Source: Stratiolaelaps scimitus (Eukaryota > Arthropoda > Arachnida > Mesostigmata > Laelapidae). Taken from it: a stretch of 64,000 nucleotides of DNA. A model generated the notes under the pieces. It did no database searches. It was not told the origin of the DNA and worked only from the letters and a program-made list of their open reading frames with translations. The translations under genes were made by a program, and so were the position numbers. How positions within the stretch are numbered: the first letter of the stretch is position 1; each line of letters opens with the position of its first letter. Shown here in pieces: positions 1 to 12,642 of this stretch. The stretch covers positions 7,607,501 to 7,671,500 of the forward strand of contig JABWDB010000009.1 of NCBI GenBank assembly GCA_019614645.1, in the 5' to 3' direction.

Positions 1-2047
1 GTCTCGTTCCGTGCACAGACGTGGTGACCACCTTGATCGGCGCTGCCAACCAGATTCTTCTTATCACCAGCATGATCCTTTAGTTGAATAGATGCATCGA
101 CAATAAACAGCGTACGTGCACTGGGCATGCATCCCCTTCGTATTGATATTCGATATTGCGGCTGCTACAATATTTCTAGAGGGGTGGAGTTGAAATACGG
201 CGGAAAATGATCATCCGAGTAGTTCCTTGCAGATGGGAATACCTTGACTTGAGTGTACCTGCAGATGCGTGTGTGCGTGATTTTTAGCTCAACGAAACAA
301 TGCATAATTGCCTGCCCTGGCTACTAACATATTAGCAATGTTGCTACAATGCTAGCACATATATAACCAGTAGAAACGGTATATTACCACATAGTGAACC
401 AAACAGATAGACATATCAGAGAACTTATACATTGTGTAAACTGCAGTCAATTCAATAGACCAGTAAAACCCTCACCTTTACACCTATCCAAGTTGCACCT
501 CCGTGGCTGGGCTGTTGTCGCTGCCTACGAGATGGCCCAGAATAATGAACGCGCGGTGTACGTGATGTCCACATATACTTGTGCATGCATCGTACGTGCG
601 ATGCGGTGTCCGGAAAGCGACCATTGTGACAATCACCTCTTACGAGTTTGCTTATCACAAGCATGGAGATAACGGCGCCGACGTAGCCGGAAGCATTAGC
701 GCTGCTGTGAGCGTCGTTATTGCAAAGTCGCTTGATGCTCACCGACGAACAGTGATTGTTTTTACTTGCTGTGTAGCCGACTACATCGAGTGAACATGGC
801 CGCCTGGCCTTCGCCACTAAACAGGGTCAACGTTCAACAAGATTATCGTGTTGGATACAAAACAACACCTTTATGTTTATGAGTAAAGGTGTCACTTGAA
901 AACACACACGCGCACGCGTACGCACACACATACACACATTTACCCTGTATTATGTCGATAAACGCTGCCGTAATTGAAAACAGTGAGAGCCCTGAACATT
1001 CGGTTGGGTGTAATCGTCAATCGTCAATTTTTCCTTACCGACCCTAATTATAGAATCTGATAATTCGGCCGGTGTTCGTCGTGACCCCGCACGTTTGTAC
1101 TATACTGTCGTCGCCTCCACTTCAGAATCCGTTGTGTCCCTTTAGAGAATAACGAGACCAACGACAATGGCGTGTGCTTATTTGTGAAGTCCAACGAGGC
1201 ACATCTCATTGCAGATATCCTCGTGCTCGCTTCATCATCTTCTTTTTCATCCACATGTACTAGTCTAATATTATATCGACACGGGTGCATAGGGCCCGCC
1301 AGCCACCAGCCGGCGCCCTCCCAAATCTATCGGGTTAGCTCCTGGCCTGGCGTTCATTAGATGCCCTCGTCGAAGCACCTATTACAAATAAGAAACAGTT
1401 GTCGAGCAATCCGATCGACGAAGGATCCCACCAGCAACGACGACAGCCGCGCCCGCAGAGCATCGGCGGCACGGCGTAACGCGTGCTGCTCTCGCGTGGC
1501 CGCCCGACAGCCACGATCACATCGAATAACGAAACCAAAACAGGTGCTCTTTGGCAGCGACCGTTGCTAGGTTGCTTACCGATGTTTGCTTTCTAATGTT
1601 GACTGGTTGTCCGGCTGACTGCCATGATGTTCTGGCAGTTCGCAGATGGCGAACGACATGGGCTCGTTCGCCCGCTCGGCTGTTCCGCCTGCTGCGGGGC
1701 CGGTGCTACCGTCGCCGCCGCCGACCGACCAAGCTGATGATATTAGCCGATTCTCTAATGGCTGCTACCGGTGGAATAATTCACGTTGCCAATATGGGCC
1801 ACCGGTGCGTCTTATCGTCAAACTTGCCCCCTCACTCCGCTTCACTCACTAGCTATACAGGGCACTTCTATCGCCACCGCTCTTTGTTATCTTGTTCTTA
1901 AAACCTTTCCAAGTCATCTGCTCACGATCCATAACGAATAGCGTGACGGACATACAGCCGGGACTGCTCTGCTCACAAGAGGAGATCTCCTTACACTGGA
2001 AGATTTCCTTCGATGATCGTGGAACAGGCAAACCCACGGACTGAGCT

Positions 2048-2050
<3 letters not shown>

Positions 2051-2083
<33 letters not shown>

Positions 2084-2103
2084 TCTTTATATATATATAT
2101 ATC
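2051..2103. repeat. (CT)n followed by (TA)n microsatellite
   Basis: About 27 bases of pure CT dinucleotide run into a short TA run, with a brief CCCTC interruption. Confidence 0.95.
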
Positions 2104-2921
2104 TCGTTTCGAGTACCTATGTTTCTTAGTTGCTCCACTATACCTTGTAACCGCCTCCTCCATCTTCCCGAATGTGTAATACAATTTTAGCTTTGTTATA
2201 GTTCTTATAGTTGCTAACATATGGTTGTGCGCACGAACACATTCATATGATTCGTATGTCAAGATGAAGCACAGCGGTCGAGCGAACCGGCTATCTCGCT
2301 GAATGGACAGGTAGTCTGTATCAATAGGTGGTCCAGATGCAGTTCATGCTGCAGGTGTGCCGAGTTCGCCTTACTTGATATCTATGGCTTTTGCATTGGA
2401 TCGTAGAGTTCTCGATCAGTTCGACCAGTGTTTGTCTGTTCGGCGCTCTCTTGTACTCGTCCAGATATTTCTTCCGGATTTACCTCCAGCGAAATAGCCC
2501 ATTTACCCAAGTACGATCTAGCTGATCCACATGTCACCCAAGCTGCTGTTGGGATTGTCGCGGTTCCAATTCTGCCGTAAAGGAACACCAATTTCGGAGA
2601 GGTGTTTGGGAGGCTGGGAGCGGCAGAAACACGTCTCGTCGATGCTATTCACCCCAAACACCCCCGAACGGCTTGTGCTGAATGTCTCAATCGGCAGCCC
2701 GAACAGCCTCCCATGGTCATGCCGAACGGTAAAGGGCACCTAGATGAAGAGCCGGATGTCAAGAAGGCGCACACATTCGTATCAATGTATGTCCCATAGC
2801 GTGGTCGAGTTGCTTGGCTTGCAAGGTGTACCGTGCTGTTGCGCCAACGTTCATATACAGCTTCGGCCTGTTTCACCCCTCCCTGCAGCGGCAGCTGTTA
2901 CTGCTACGTTGCAGAACTACT

Positions 2922-2949
2922 AGAGAGGGAGAGAGAGAGAGAGAGAGAT
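2922..2949. repeat. (GA)n microsatellite
   Basis: GA dinucleotide run of about 28 bases with one interruption near its left end. Confidence 0.9.
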
Positions 2950-5900
2950 ATGCCATATATCTGTGTATCAAATGATAGATTTCACCTAGCTATACTCGTG
3001 AGACTGCGGTTGGGACTGGGGTAGGAGGTAGACATCATACGGCAATACGTGTTTTTCCCCTTGAGAAATGAGGGATTACCATAACGGGAGTATCAGAGTC
3101 AGAGGTGATGCTGGATAGTGGAAGAGAGGGGTATCGTATAAAATTCTATCGAAGGAGAGAGAGAGAGAGATTGAAATATACCCCAGTCAGCCTCCCGTTC
3201 AGACGAGTGATCCCCGTTCCTAGGTCTTGAAAAAGAAATTTCTCGGCGACGCATTTGACATAGATAACATGGTTTTGCAGAGTCGGCGGATAGTCGCCCT
3301 CTGATCGTTCATGCCTGGCAGTTACTCCAAGCGAAATCTTTGAAGCATCGCAAGCATTAGTATTTGCATGTGTTCGTCACAGCGGCGTGCATTATTTTTA
3401 CGTTATGATTTTCACTTACAAAATTAGAAAATTGGCTTCGAAAATTTTCATAAAAAATGTGTTAATCTCTCTCGCATGCCGATGAAAATACCGGCGAAGG
3501 CCGCCGAGAAATAACGGCACAGATTGGCTAATGGTATCACTGTAACAAGGTGTATTCGAGTAACCGAAAAAGGCTAGCCTTACATATCGTTAATTGACCT
3601 TCACTTCAAGGCTTGAGTGAAGGCACGTTGTTCAAAGTATATAGTAGTTTCACTTTCGAATATAAATAGCAACCAATTGTTCCTGAGCGGTTGGGCCTAT
3701 TGTTAGGTTAATCGCCTTCAACCGTCAAATAATAAGCAACATAAAAACACATATGAGGGGATTTTCAAAGTAGGCAGAGGAGGGACACGCACATGATTGG
3801 AGAGGAGGGGTGAGAGGTTAGGATTCGGAGTAGGCTAGCGAATACCGTAAATCCGCCCAGATAGAACTGATAGCCAGCAGGAGCAGCATGCGGTACCGAA
3901 TCTCAAAGGGTCCGAGGCAGCACCAGCCTCAGTTCAACGGAACGCGATCCGCCGGAACACCACCAGGGAGATTGGCGCGCTTGCCACTGCCAGCACAGGA
4001 TCAGAATGAGAGAGGGCCGCTTGCTGCCGAGGCAGGGTCCTGGAACGCACTGGCCTAGAGAGCGCGGGGGACCATAGAGACGATGGCGGGGAAGGCAGAG
4101 ACGCAAGGATAAGCCCGCATAATTGGCCTATGGTGAGTGGCCATTTGCTGGTGGTCGTGGCCGTCACGAAACCATGCCTCTGCAGTTCATGCTGCTGCTA
4201 TGGTGACTGCTTTTTCTACTGCTGTGCTTGTATATGCTTGCACCGGCTAACGTTCGAGAAAGATCACCGTTCGCTTCACGAGAAGCCTCCAGATTGGCCT
4301 GCTGCTCAGTTGAGCCCCTCGGAAGCTGGTAGCCGGTCGAAGGAGACGTTGGCCGGGACAATTTGTGTTGTCCTTGCCGCTTTGCGTTGGCTGGCTGCGA
4401 GCGCCGCAACAGAGAATGTTACCCCCGTACTTTTTCGCCGCTCCCTAGGCACCAGGCTGACCTCTGCAATAATCTGCAACAATCTGCAGCCTATTGTACA
4501 GGAATGGATGGGCCACAGTGGTGTCTCAACGAGCCGGAGCAGCTGGAGTGTTCCATTAATGCCTATGCGTGCGTGTGTGGGCCAATAAGTGTATGCGCGT
4601 ATGTTGTGTACCTATGAGAGCACAGTAGTTCTGATAAGGCGTAAGGCCTTTGGGCTAGCATCGTTGGGTTGAGCTGACATCTACCATATCGTTTTGACCG
4701 TAGCCAGTCAGCCAGCGAGCGAGCGAGCGAATCAATTACATACAAGTTCACTGAGGTTAATGAACAATTAAGTCGAGCTGTTCTACTCAACTCCTTGAAT
4801 CAACTTCCCATATTTCCAACCAGCAGCAGCAATAGCCAATTCCAAGTACCGCGAGCATTTGACCTTAATATACCTTGTTGCAAGGCCGTGCTAGCTTCTA
4901 TTAAAACCAAACGAATTACATGGCGATGGCGGGGACATTAGAAAGATATACGTTTGGCAGTTACCTGTGTATAAATAAATTTTTTTGCTGTAAAAGTCAT
5001 TTTAATAATGTGTGCACATACAAGTATTTGTTGTATGAGTTATTTTTTTGTTGAGTTTTACTCCAAATGTCACTTTTGCTCCAACAATCGTTCGCACGCC
5101 GAAATAACCCTTTTTTTTCTATATTTCTTAAATTATTTTTTACCCAGGAGGTATTTTTACTTGAGCTATTATAGTTCTGAACAACCTTCGTAGAATTTCA
5201 AACCATGACGCGTCCTCGTGATTCAAGCTCTTGGGTTCCAAGACCTAAAGACATCGCCCACGCCACCGTCAGAAACAACCCATTTAATATTATTGCTTCG
5301 GATATTCGTCCTCCTCTGATAAACTATACCACTGTGTTAGTAGTTCCACTGTGAAACGAACCCAGGAAGGCTCGGTGCATTTTGACAGCACATATCGAAC
5401 CTCTGCGTCGACACATGGGCTTTTGTATCATCATAAAACATATATACTATGACTTCTTTACGCCGCTGCATGTGCACAACGTCGCACTATGATCTATCAA
5501 CCCTGCGGCATTTCGGGTCACAGTGGCCGCCGTTGTTTGGTGAGGCCACCAGTGATGGCTGTGTATGGCGGACACGCCACAAGACCCATTGATATCATCT
5601 TTTGCAAGGATCGATTCACCACGGGCTTCATGTCATCCTTGGCTAGCCGGCCTTGCCGAATTCAGGCTCAGTCAAGGCAGGCTTGCTTGCCTCTGTGATT
5701 GTGAATCCGCCCTCCCAAAGGCCTTGTGTGGCTTGCAAACCGGATATTGACCCGGATCTGACCAGTTCGAAGACCGGTATTCAGCTTCCGTTTCGTTGCT
5801 ACCACTAGCGAGCACACCCTTGCACAGACAGTGAGCGTGACAGACTTGCCAACGATGGTCGGAGTGCGACGCGCACATCGATAATATAGTTAGGCGCCGA

Positions 5901-8900
5901 TACTCTGTCGCATTGGTCATATTGAATAGCATACGGCCCCATACGTATTTTTCCACTACGACCGAATGAGCGTTGTCATTGCCAGTCAATACAGCTGTTG
6001 TTCCCTTATAGCAGAGAGAGAGAGTGCCGTGGAGGACCTGCCGTTCTCCGACCTTGAACCTTGATAGATGTTGCCGGCCTGTCAAAGGACCAGCCAGTGA
6101 GATGCGAATGGAGGCAAGCCGTGCGACCTCATGTATGCTGCTTAAAATACTCGTAAGCCGGCAGTATGCAGACGTGCGTCGTATGAGCCGCTGTCGAAAT
6201 AAAAGCATACGCGAGTTCGAGTAGTGGGCGTTAAAGTAGGAACATTCTCCGATTAACACCACTCCACGAATTCGCTACTAACTGCATATATAGAAACACG
6301 GCCCGTAATGATGATAGTATAAAACTATGCTCCTTCGTCCGTTCAGCGTCGGAAGTGGCCGAGGTGGGGCAGGGACCAACCTTCTCGGCTTAGCTTTCAC
6401 TGGAAAAGCTGCTCAGAGTTCACTTCGTACACAGTGGTGTATGCTCAGGCGCCCCTCGTCTTAGGTTTGCACGAAGCTAACAGCTCCACCGCTGGGCCTG
6501 GCTACTGAGATGAAAGATCTATGATATAATAGAAGCGTGAGGTACTGCGTGCAGTGGAATCGGCTCCACCTGCTTCTCGCCGACTACGTTAACTGGCGGA
6601 GTCCTGCTTCCAAGACGATTAAAAAGTGTCCTGCCGCAAAGCCTGCACATGGCCGTTCGCTGTGCTCGAGTCTGCCCGAGCCCCTGGGCTGGTCTCATGG
6701 CCAGCGATAACGGCCGTGGTTTAAAAGAACTATAATAAATACATAAGGGAGGTATTCGGAGAATTTTCTCCCAAGGTCTTCGACGAAGCGTGGAGACGCG
6801 AAGCAAGTTGGGGGTCCGTTTGCACGTGAAGGACAGCAGTGGTGGGTTTTGAGGGAGCAAGACCGCTTTTAACTTCGTGGAGCAAATCTCCCTAGACGAA
6901 TTCAATCGGTACGTTTGTCGGCTGGGCCCTGTTATCGTGCACTCTATCCACATATGGCGATGTTGAACAGCCGGCAGCGTGTGTATGCCAGATAGAACAC
7001 GGGAGACCCTCCTAAGAGAAGGGCGTCGGTGTTTAAGAAGGTGGACACTGGTGATCGGGTGGAACTCGGAAATTCGTTGCGGTTTGAGCCCATATTGCTG
7101 CTGTTCTTCGCTGTGGCCGATTTCCATAGTTAACGCATCGAGTGTTGTTACAGGTCATGCTAAATGACGATAGTGGCAAACCTATAAGAGGAAGTACAGC
7201 TACCTGTATCGAGACACGAAGGCAATTTATGGTGGATGTCAATAGTGATTCTGCCTGCTCACCACGGGCTCAGTTGGTCAATCACGTGATATTTTCCAGG
7301 CACACCACAGCGCACCCCCCGCCATCCACTCTCTGGGATACCGTATACACGAAACTGACTGTCACCGTCCTCGTGGTTCCGCAGTTGATGCGCTCCGTTC
7401 TATATCGTGAACCACGACAGGATTACTCCCTTGTCCCGGCAAGACCTTTGTCGTTTCCACCAGTTTCTTTTGTGTGATCGAATGTATTTACCCCCTCGAT
7501 GACAAAGAGGCAAACGGGTTGGTTGGTCTGTTGGGCAGCTGTTCCTCTATCTCGATATTGTAGAAACGGTCCGACGTGCCACTAGTTCAATCTACGGCAG
7601 AGGGAACGCACGTTTCGGCCACTCGAAAAACGAGGAAGTCTCGGTTTCGTGTCGGTGCTGTGGATTCGTACAAAGGGCTAGCACCGCCAGCACAAGCCAG
7701 CCAAGCAGTGGCTATAGACTGCCGACCAATGATAGCAGACTAGTCACCAGTCCGCCCGCGAACAACGGAATGGAGAAAAAGAAAGGCGAGAGTAAGTCGA
7801 AATATATTCAAATTTATTCATCCTAAGTGAGTTGGCCGACCGCCGAGCCTGCTGGATGGTTGGAGACGGGCCTTTGCGGGAGAGGCGGACCCGTGGCCAG
7901 GGGTGCAGTGTTTTGGGGAAAGCAACTGCACGTGGCGTGGTAACGGGACAGACATGAGTACCAGTTGGCTAAAGAGTGGCTAAATGCTATGGCGTTGGCA
8001 GGGAACTAGGGAAGCGAATGAGAAAGACCGGTCCCGACTAACTTCCCCCCTTTCTGTCACCAAGCGCAGTGTTTAGCGCAGAATTGAGCCCTGCCAACCG
8101 AACTAGTCGAGACGCTAATCTAGAGCTCAGCTCGTGGTTCTGTATAGCGCGCTGCAGGCGGATGGCAATCGTCTGTGGGGGCCCATGTGTGTTTGTGTGT
8201 GGGCCGATATGTGTGTGCACGTACATTCCACGTCTGGACCGAACTGGGTGAGCAAAGAAACCCAGAGAAGGGAACCCAGCGCAAAGTAATGGCGAACGAA
8301 AGACCCGGTAGTAGATGTCAGGCAGTGGCTTCTCTTCGCATCGGCATTGAAGGGCAGTCTGCTACCCCTTCTAGCTAACTTCAGCCTACGGTTTCATTGC
8401 CATCCTGGAAGGGTGCAGGCGACCGGTACCATCTAGTGGCTGGCAGACGACTCGGCTCCCGTTTCTTGGCTTCTATTATTTTGCCAACCCGCAGGCATGT
8501 CGCAGTGCTTTTCGGTGACTCGCCACTCGGCCATGCTATCAGGTCGCTCTTCCTCCTGCCCTTACAGCATCTCCTCGTTCAGCCCTTGGAATGGTTGGTT
8601 GACACTTTCTGGAACTCACTGTGCGAATTCCAGTCACGGGAGCTATCCAAGTCTGCCAAGTCCTGCCGGCCGGTCTGCCAGCCTACCTCACTAATAACGC
8701 GGCAAACACCAGAAGGATGAGAGGCTGGCTCCTTCGAAGGGCTCGAACCTCTTGAATACCCTTTCGGCGCTTTCGGCCAAAGGGACGAAAAGGGACTTAA
8801 AGGGAGTGTGGTAGCTCTCTACTATGCTTCAGGCAGGTGGAGCTTCAAAGAGCTCGCCTGGTTGGCCTGAGGCAATTTCCATCTCGACGGCAACAAAAGA

Positions 8901-10075
8901 AGCCACGGGCTAGGACCCATAGTCGAATGAGCATAGCCGCGCTGCGTAGTTGTGCTAACCTTCGGTTAGTATTATCACATTGCGTTGTCGATCAGCCTTG
9001 ATCCGTGTAAAGCCATTTTGAGTGTCGGGCAATATCGTTAGTTAGTTACGATAGTTAATGTCGAAGCCGACAAGTTAAACATCCATTATATAATTACTTA
9101 ATAGCTATTTATGGAAGTAAGAAAGTAAGTAGGCCAAACTAATTGGCCCGTTACATCTATCCTAGACCATGATACAAATTTGTGTCACCACTTTTGGTGA
9201 CATGGGCTTTCCGTTTCAATGTAAACTTCAATCTTTCACAGACACTGTAGATGGCAGAGAGACAACGTTGTCTTGTATCGGCTAGACGCTACTTGGTTGG
9301 CCATTGAAAAATGATCGTGGCAGTTTCCTTCATTCTCTAACGCGTTTGCTTCCAACTGCCGTTCCCCTGCCCACCTTCTGAGCCGCGCACTCCCAACAAC
9401 CAAGTTACCCTAAACATTCAGACACACGTTGGGTTAAAACGACAAAAGCGCCAAACGCTAAGCTTTACTGACAGTGCAGCGTGGGACAAGACCGGCGGAC
9501 TGCTAGTTGCTGGCACTGCTGCGGCTGCAGAGCCTTTCCCATAACAATAATTAGGGAGAGAGGGGCACCCTTGAAAGCGCAAAACGCTGAGGTCTGACCG
9601 GTTCGCTCGAGGGGTTGCTGTGAGATTTGCTGAGCGAGCAACTGCGCCATCCGGCTGCCGATCGGCGGGTCAGAACAGGCAAAACGCTCGGACAACCACC
9701 GCTTGTGCACTATACGTTTCGCTTGGCACAGGCGGGTGTAGTGCTGTCTGACTAACTTCCTTTCCGGGTGTTCCCTACCACTGGTTCGCCGCCGCCGCCG
9801 CTGCCGCCAGGACAACTGCCATCGCTAACAGCGATGAAAACAACATTGGTGTAAGGGGTCGGACAGGCGTCGGGCCTAGGGGCGTGGGAGGTAGACCTAC
9901 TATTTCGACAGGGCGCAATAGGTGGTTGCTGAGGACCGCCGTTGCCACGGAGCTGCCGTAGCGAGGCAGACCGCCTCTGCCAGCAGAGATGACAGTTGTC
10001 ATTGTTCGACTAGAGGTGCTGGCGAGACAGGGCGAACGTCGCCGCTGTCGAATGGACGAACCGAAGAAAGAAACA

Positions 10076-10080
<5 letters not shown>

Positions 10081-10125
<45 letters not shown>

Positions 10126-10164
10126 ACTCTCTCACTCTCTCACACAGACACAGACACACACACA
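10081..10164. repeat. Compound (CT)n-(CA)n microsatellite
   Basis: A pure CT run of about 38 bases grades through CTCA units into ACAGAC and CA repeats. The low-complexity open frames that cross it are artefacts of the repeat. Confidence 0.95.
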
Positions 10165-12487
10165 CCTACTGGCTCTGTCCCCGCTCTGAAGCGATGGAAG
10201 GGAGGACATTCTAGTCACGTCATGTTTTCACTCAAGGTCGTTTCCTAGCCAGAGCTTGCGGTTTCTCTTACAGGAACGAAAGCTGCTGCGGCGATGGCTT
10301 CTGCAGATGGAATGAACGTCATGGATGGGCTGAGCCTTTTACCGCACCTCGGTAGTGTACGCGTTGGCTAGTCTGGCCAGGGCTGAGGCAGGTTGCATTG
10401 AGTCGAATGCTGCCTGGTGAATGTCGAATATATTCCATGATTGCATGCGCCTCGATTTAGAGCCCAGGCGAAGGGGAGATGCGAGCCATTGGTTCTTCTC
10501 TAGTAGCAATGGATTGGGGAGTGGGATACGGCGGCTTGGGGCGGAGGGCGTAGATGCCTTGTGTGTATACACCATGTAGAGGAGAAAAAGGCATACATTT
10601 ATATGGAGGAATGAACATAAAAGCTATTCGGGAGGTTGGAGGAATTCTGAGGAAGCGCATGGCTCTTACGAACTATTATACAACAGATATATCCGCCATT
10701 GCTGGTAACAGTGACTGCTCCACCCATATCGTACATTTTCATTCATAATAATGCCTGCTATGGAGGGCATCGAGAATCTATTTGTAACAAATTGATAATA
10801 AAGTGGTTCACTGCCAAGTCCTAAGATTGAGACGAAGTGAATCTCTAAAACACGTTTTCTTGCGGGCGAACTCAAACGTTTGTAATACTAGGTAATTCTC
10901 ATTTATTATTCCAGTTTTACGTCTCTTCAACGAACACACCTATATAAACACCTGAAGAAAATGCCGTCACTAGTGTATTATGTACGGACCGACAACCGGT
11001 CAACGGTGTAAGCAGCAGAAATGGCTCGCTTGTATTCTACGCCCATGAGCCACCAACAGCTGAACAATAACTGAATCGTACGCCTCCTAGAAGTGTCTTT
11101 CTTCTCTCCTCGACGGGCGTAAAGAGTTTGGAAGGAATTGCCATAGAAATTGGCCAAAATCTAGCGCTCCTTGTGTGTGGACATTGGCTAGCATCGTTGC
11201 TGCAGCTGGTCAATCGATGTTCCCCTCAATCGTCAACCTCTGCGTTTGATTCCCTTTGAACACAGCCTGGTGGCAAAGACACGGACAGACTCGAGATAAC
11301 GCTTTGAACGGGTAGAACTACATTAGTTTACTCGATTGTCCTTTCGAAGCGGCCCAGTTTTCGCTACCACGCCACACGACGACACTTGAACGATTTGGAG
11401 CGAATCTGAGTTATCAGCGCTAGCCTTTCGGCCTTGTGGAAATCGATCGTCACAGTCTAGAACAAGTGTCGTTTCCGCTGTATCATGTCGTATCACCACC
11501 CCTGCACTGTCCCGGTTGTACCTCTTCGTTGTTTGTGAGGATTGTTCGTGTAGAGAGCCGACCGGGTGGCAGATAGAATCTCGACAAGAATACCCGGCCC
11601 AAGACAAGGCTAGCGACTGCTGGAGTTGCTAAAGCGACCCTGCAAAAGCGTAGCTGTAAGGTCGATCCTCACTGCAAAACAACGGTGTCCCGAAGGTCTC
11701 CGCTTAATCGCGACCATTGAGATGCTCGCCATACCACCACGATGAAATCGCTCAGGGGCTGTTCTGCAGCTTTCGGGGTTGGCTGAGCCGGCAAAGATGG
11801 GTTGAGTCAACGGCCAGAATAAATGAACCTGCTACTTCCACGCCGTCAGGTTAAGTACCCCCGAATGTGACCACCCCCCAAATCTCCCCACTCACCGTCG
11901 GCTCTGATCGTCAGTGGGATCAGTATAGCTTGGCACTGCCGTTATGACCCTGAAGCCTCCCGAACCTCCACGTTATTGTGGTCCTTTACGTCGTTCTTGC
12001 CATCGTTGGAATCGCTATGTCGTGGCTGTTGCTGATCCCGCTTCAATGAAAGGACATTTATTTAACACTCGAATTCCACTCCAGCGCCCCAGCGTTACCA
12101 CCGTTGCCTCTGACATATTACATTATCGGTATATCAGCAAAACATTCTTAAGCTGCAACTTCGACACAAACTCCTTCTGTTCTCCTCTTTGTCGAGTAGC
12201 GAGTATTATTATATAAAGGCAAATGGAGTAGAAATGTCTACAAATTTGACCAATACGTCTCACCTGGTGGACGTGAAAGTGTTGTCGGGCTCTAGGACAT
12301 AATATCTAACAACATAGCTCAGTACTATAAAAGGAATTCAGGTAAAAAAATCAACAACTCGGTTGGAGTTGTACCGGCTTGTTCGTTTCAGTTTAATGCG
12401 AACAAACAATGTATGTACCTATATATATATATATTATAGAAACACACTAACATTTGCGTCTCTATTTGATCTTATGACGATTTTCAG

Positions 12488-12642
12488 CTGAGACAAATTC
12501 AAGTTCGAACGCGACGTCAACAGAGGAAGCAACGACGGAGACTCCATCGAGCGGAACGTCCGAAAACGTAGCGATAAATAACATCAATATGAACACGCTA
12601 GCCGCTACGACAACTGCCACCGCGGCGTCGACAACGGACCAG
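12488..12642 (+). CDS. EGFLAM: Pikachurin-like exon: Ser/Thr-rich linker
   Basis: The exon follows the acceptor GATTTTCAG and ends at CAG before a GTCAGA donor. It opens with two bases that complete a codon from an unseen upstream exon, then encodes about 51 residues dominated by Thr, Ser, Ala and Glu with NSS and NAT sites, ending AASTTDQ. It ends in phase 0, which matches the phase 0 start of the EGF1 exon. The composition suggests an O-glycosylated mucin-like spacer. A minus-strand open frame over the same bases is a shadow. No domain confirms this exon, so it is less certain than the others. Confidence 0.6.

Larger units (their letters stand above)
1..12487. other. Region without a supported gene
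   Basis: I see no reading frame here with a recognisable domain, a credible splice structure or coding-like conservation. Open frames of up to about 200 codons exist on the minus strand at 5,672-6,262 and 6,519-7,127, but their composition looks random. The region holds CT and GA microsatellites near 2.05, 2.93 and 10.08 kb. It is probably upstream intron or intergenic DNA of the pikachurin-like gene, whose first visible exon begins at 12,488 in the middle of a codon. Upstream exons, including a signal peptide and any FN3 domains, must therefore exist either here unseen or outside the window. Confidence 0.5.

Noticed and set aside
5672..6262. 196-codon minus-strand frame
   Set aside because: No signal peptide, domain or repeated residues typical of a family. 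This length is expected occasionally by chance in 64 kb.
6519..7127. 202-codon minus-strand frame
   Set aside because: The composition looks random and the neighbouring frames are also open. There is no splice or promoter support.
7772..7793. Possible first exon of the matrix gene
   Set aside because: It has a good donor and compatible phase, but encodes a Lys-rich peptide with no signal sequence, which does not suit a secreted protein.
11980..12050. Short transmembrane-like frame (VIVVLYVVLAIVGIAMSWLL)
   Set aside because: It opens right after a stop, ends at a stop about 32 codons later and has no credible start or splice link.
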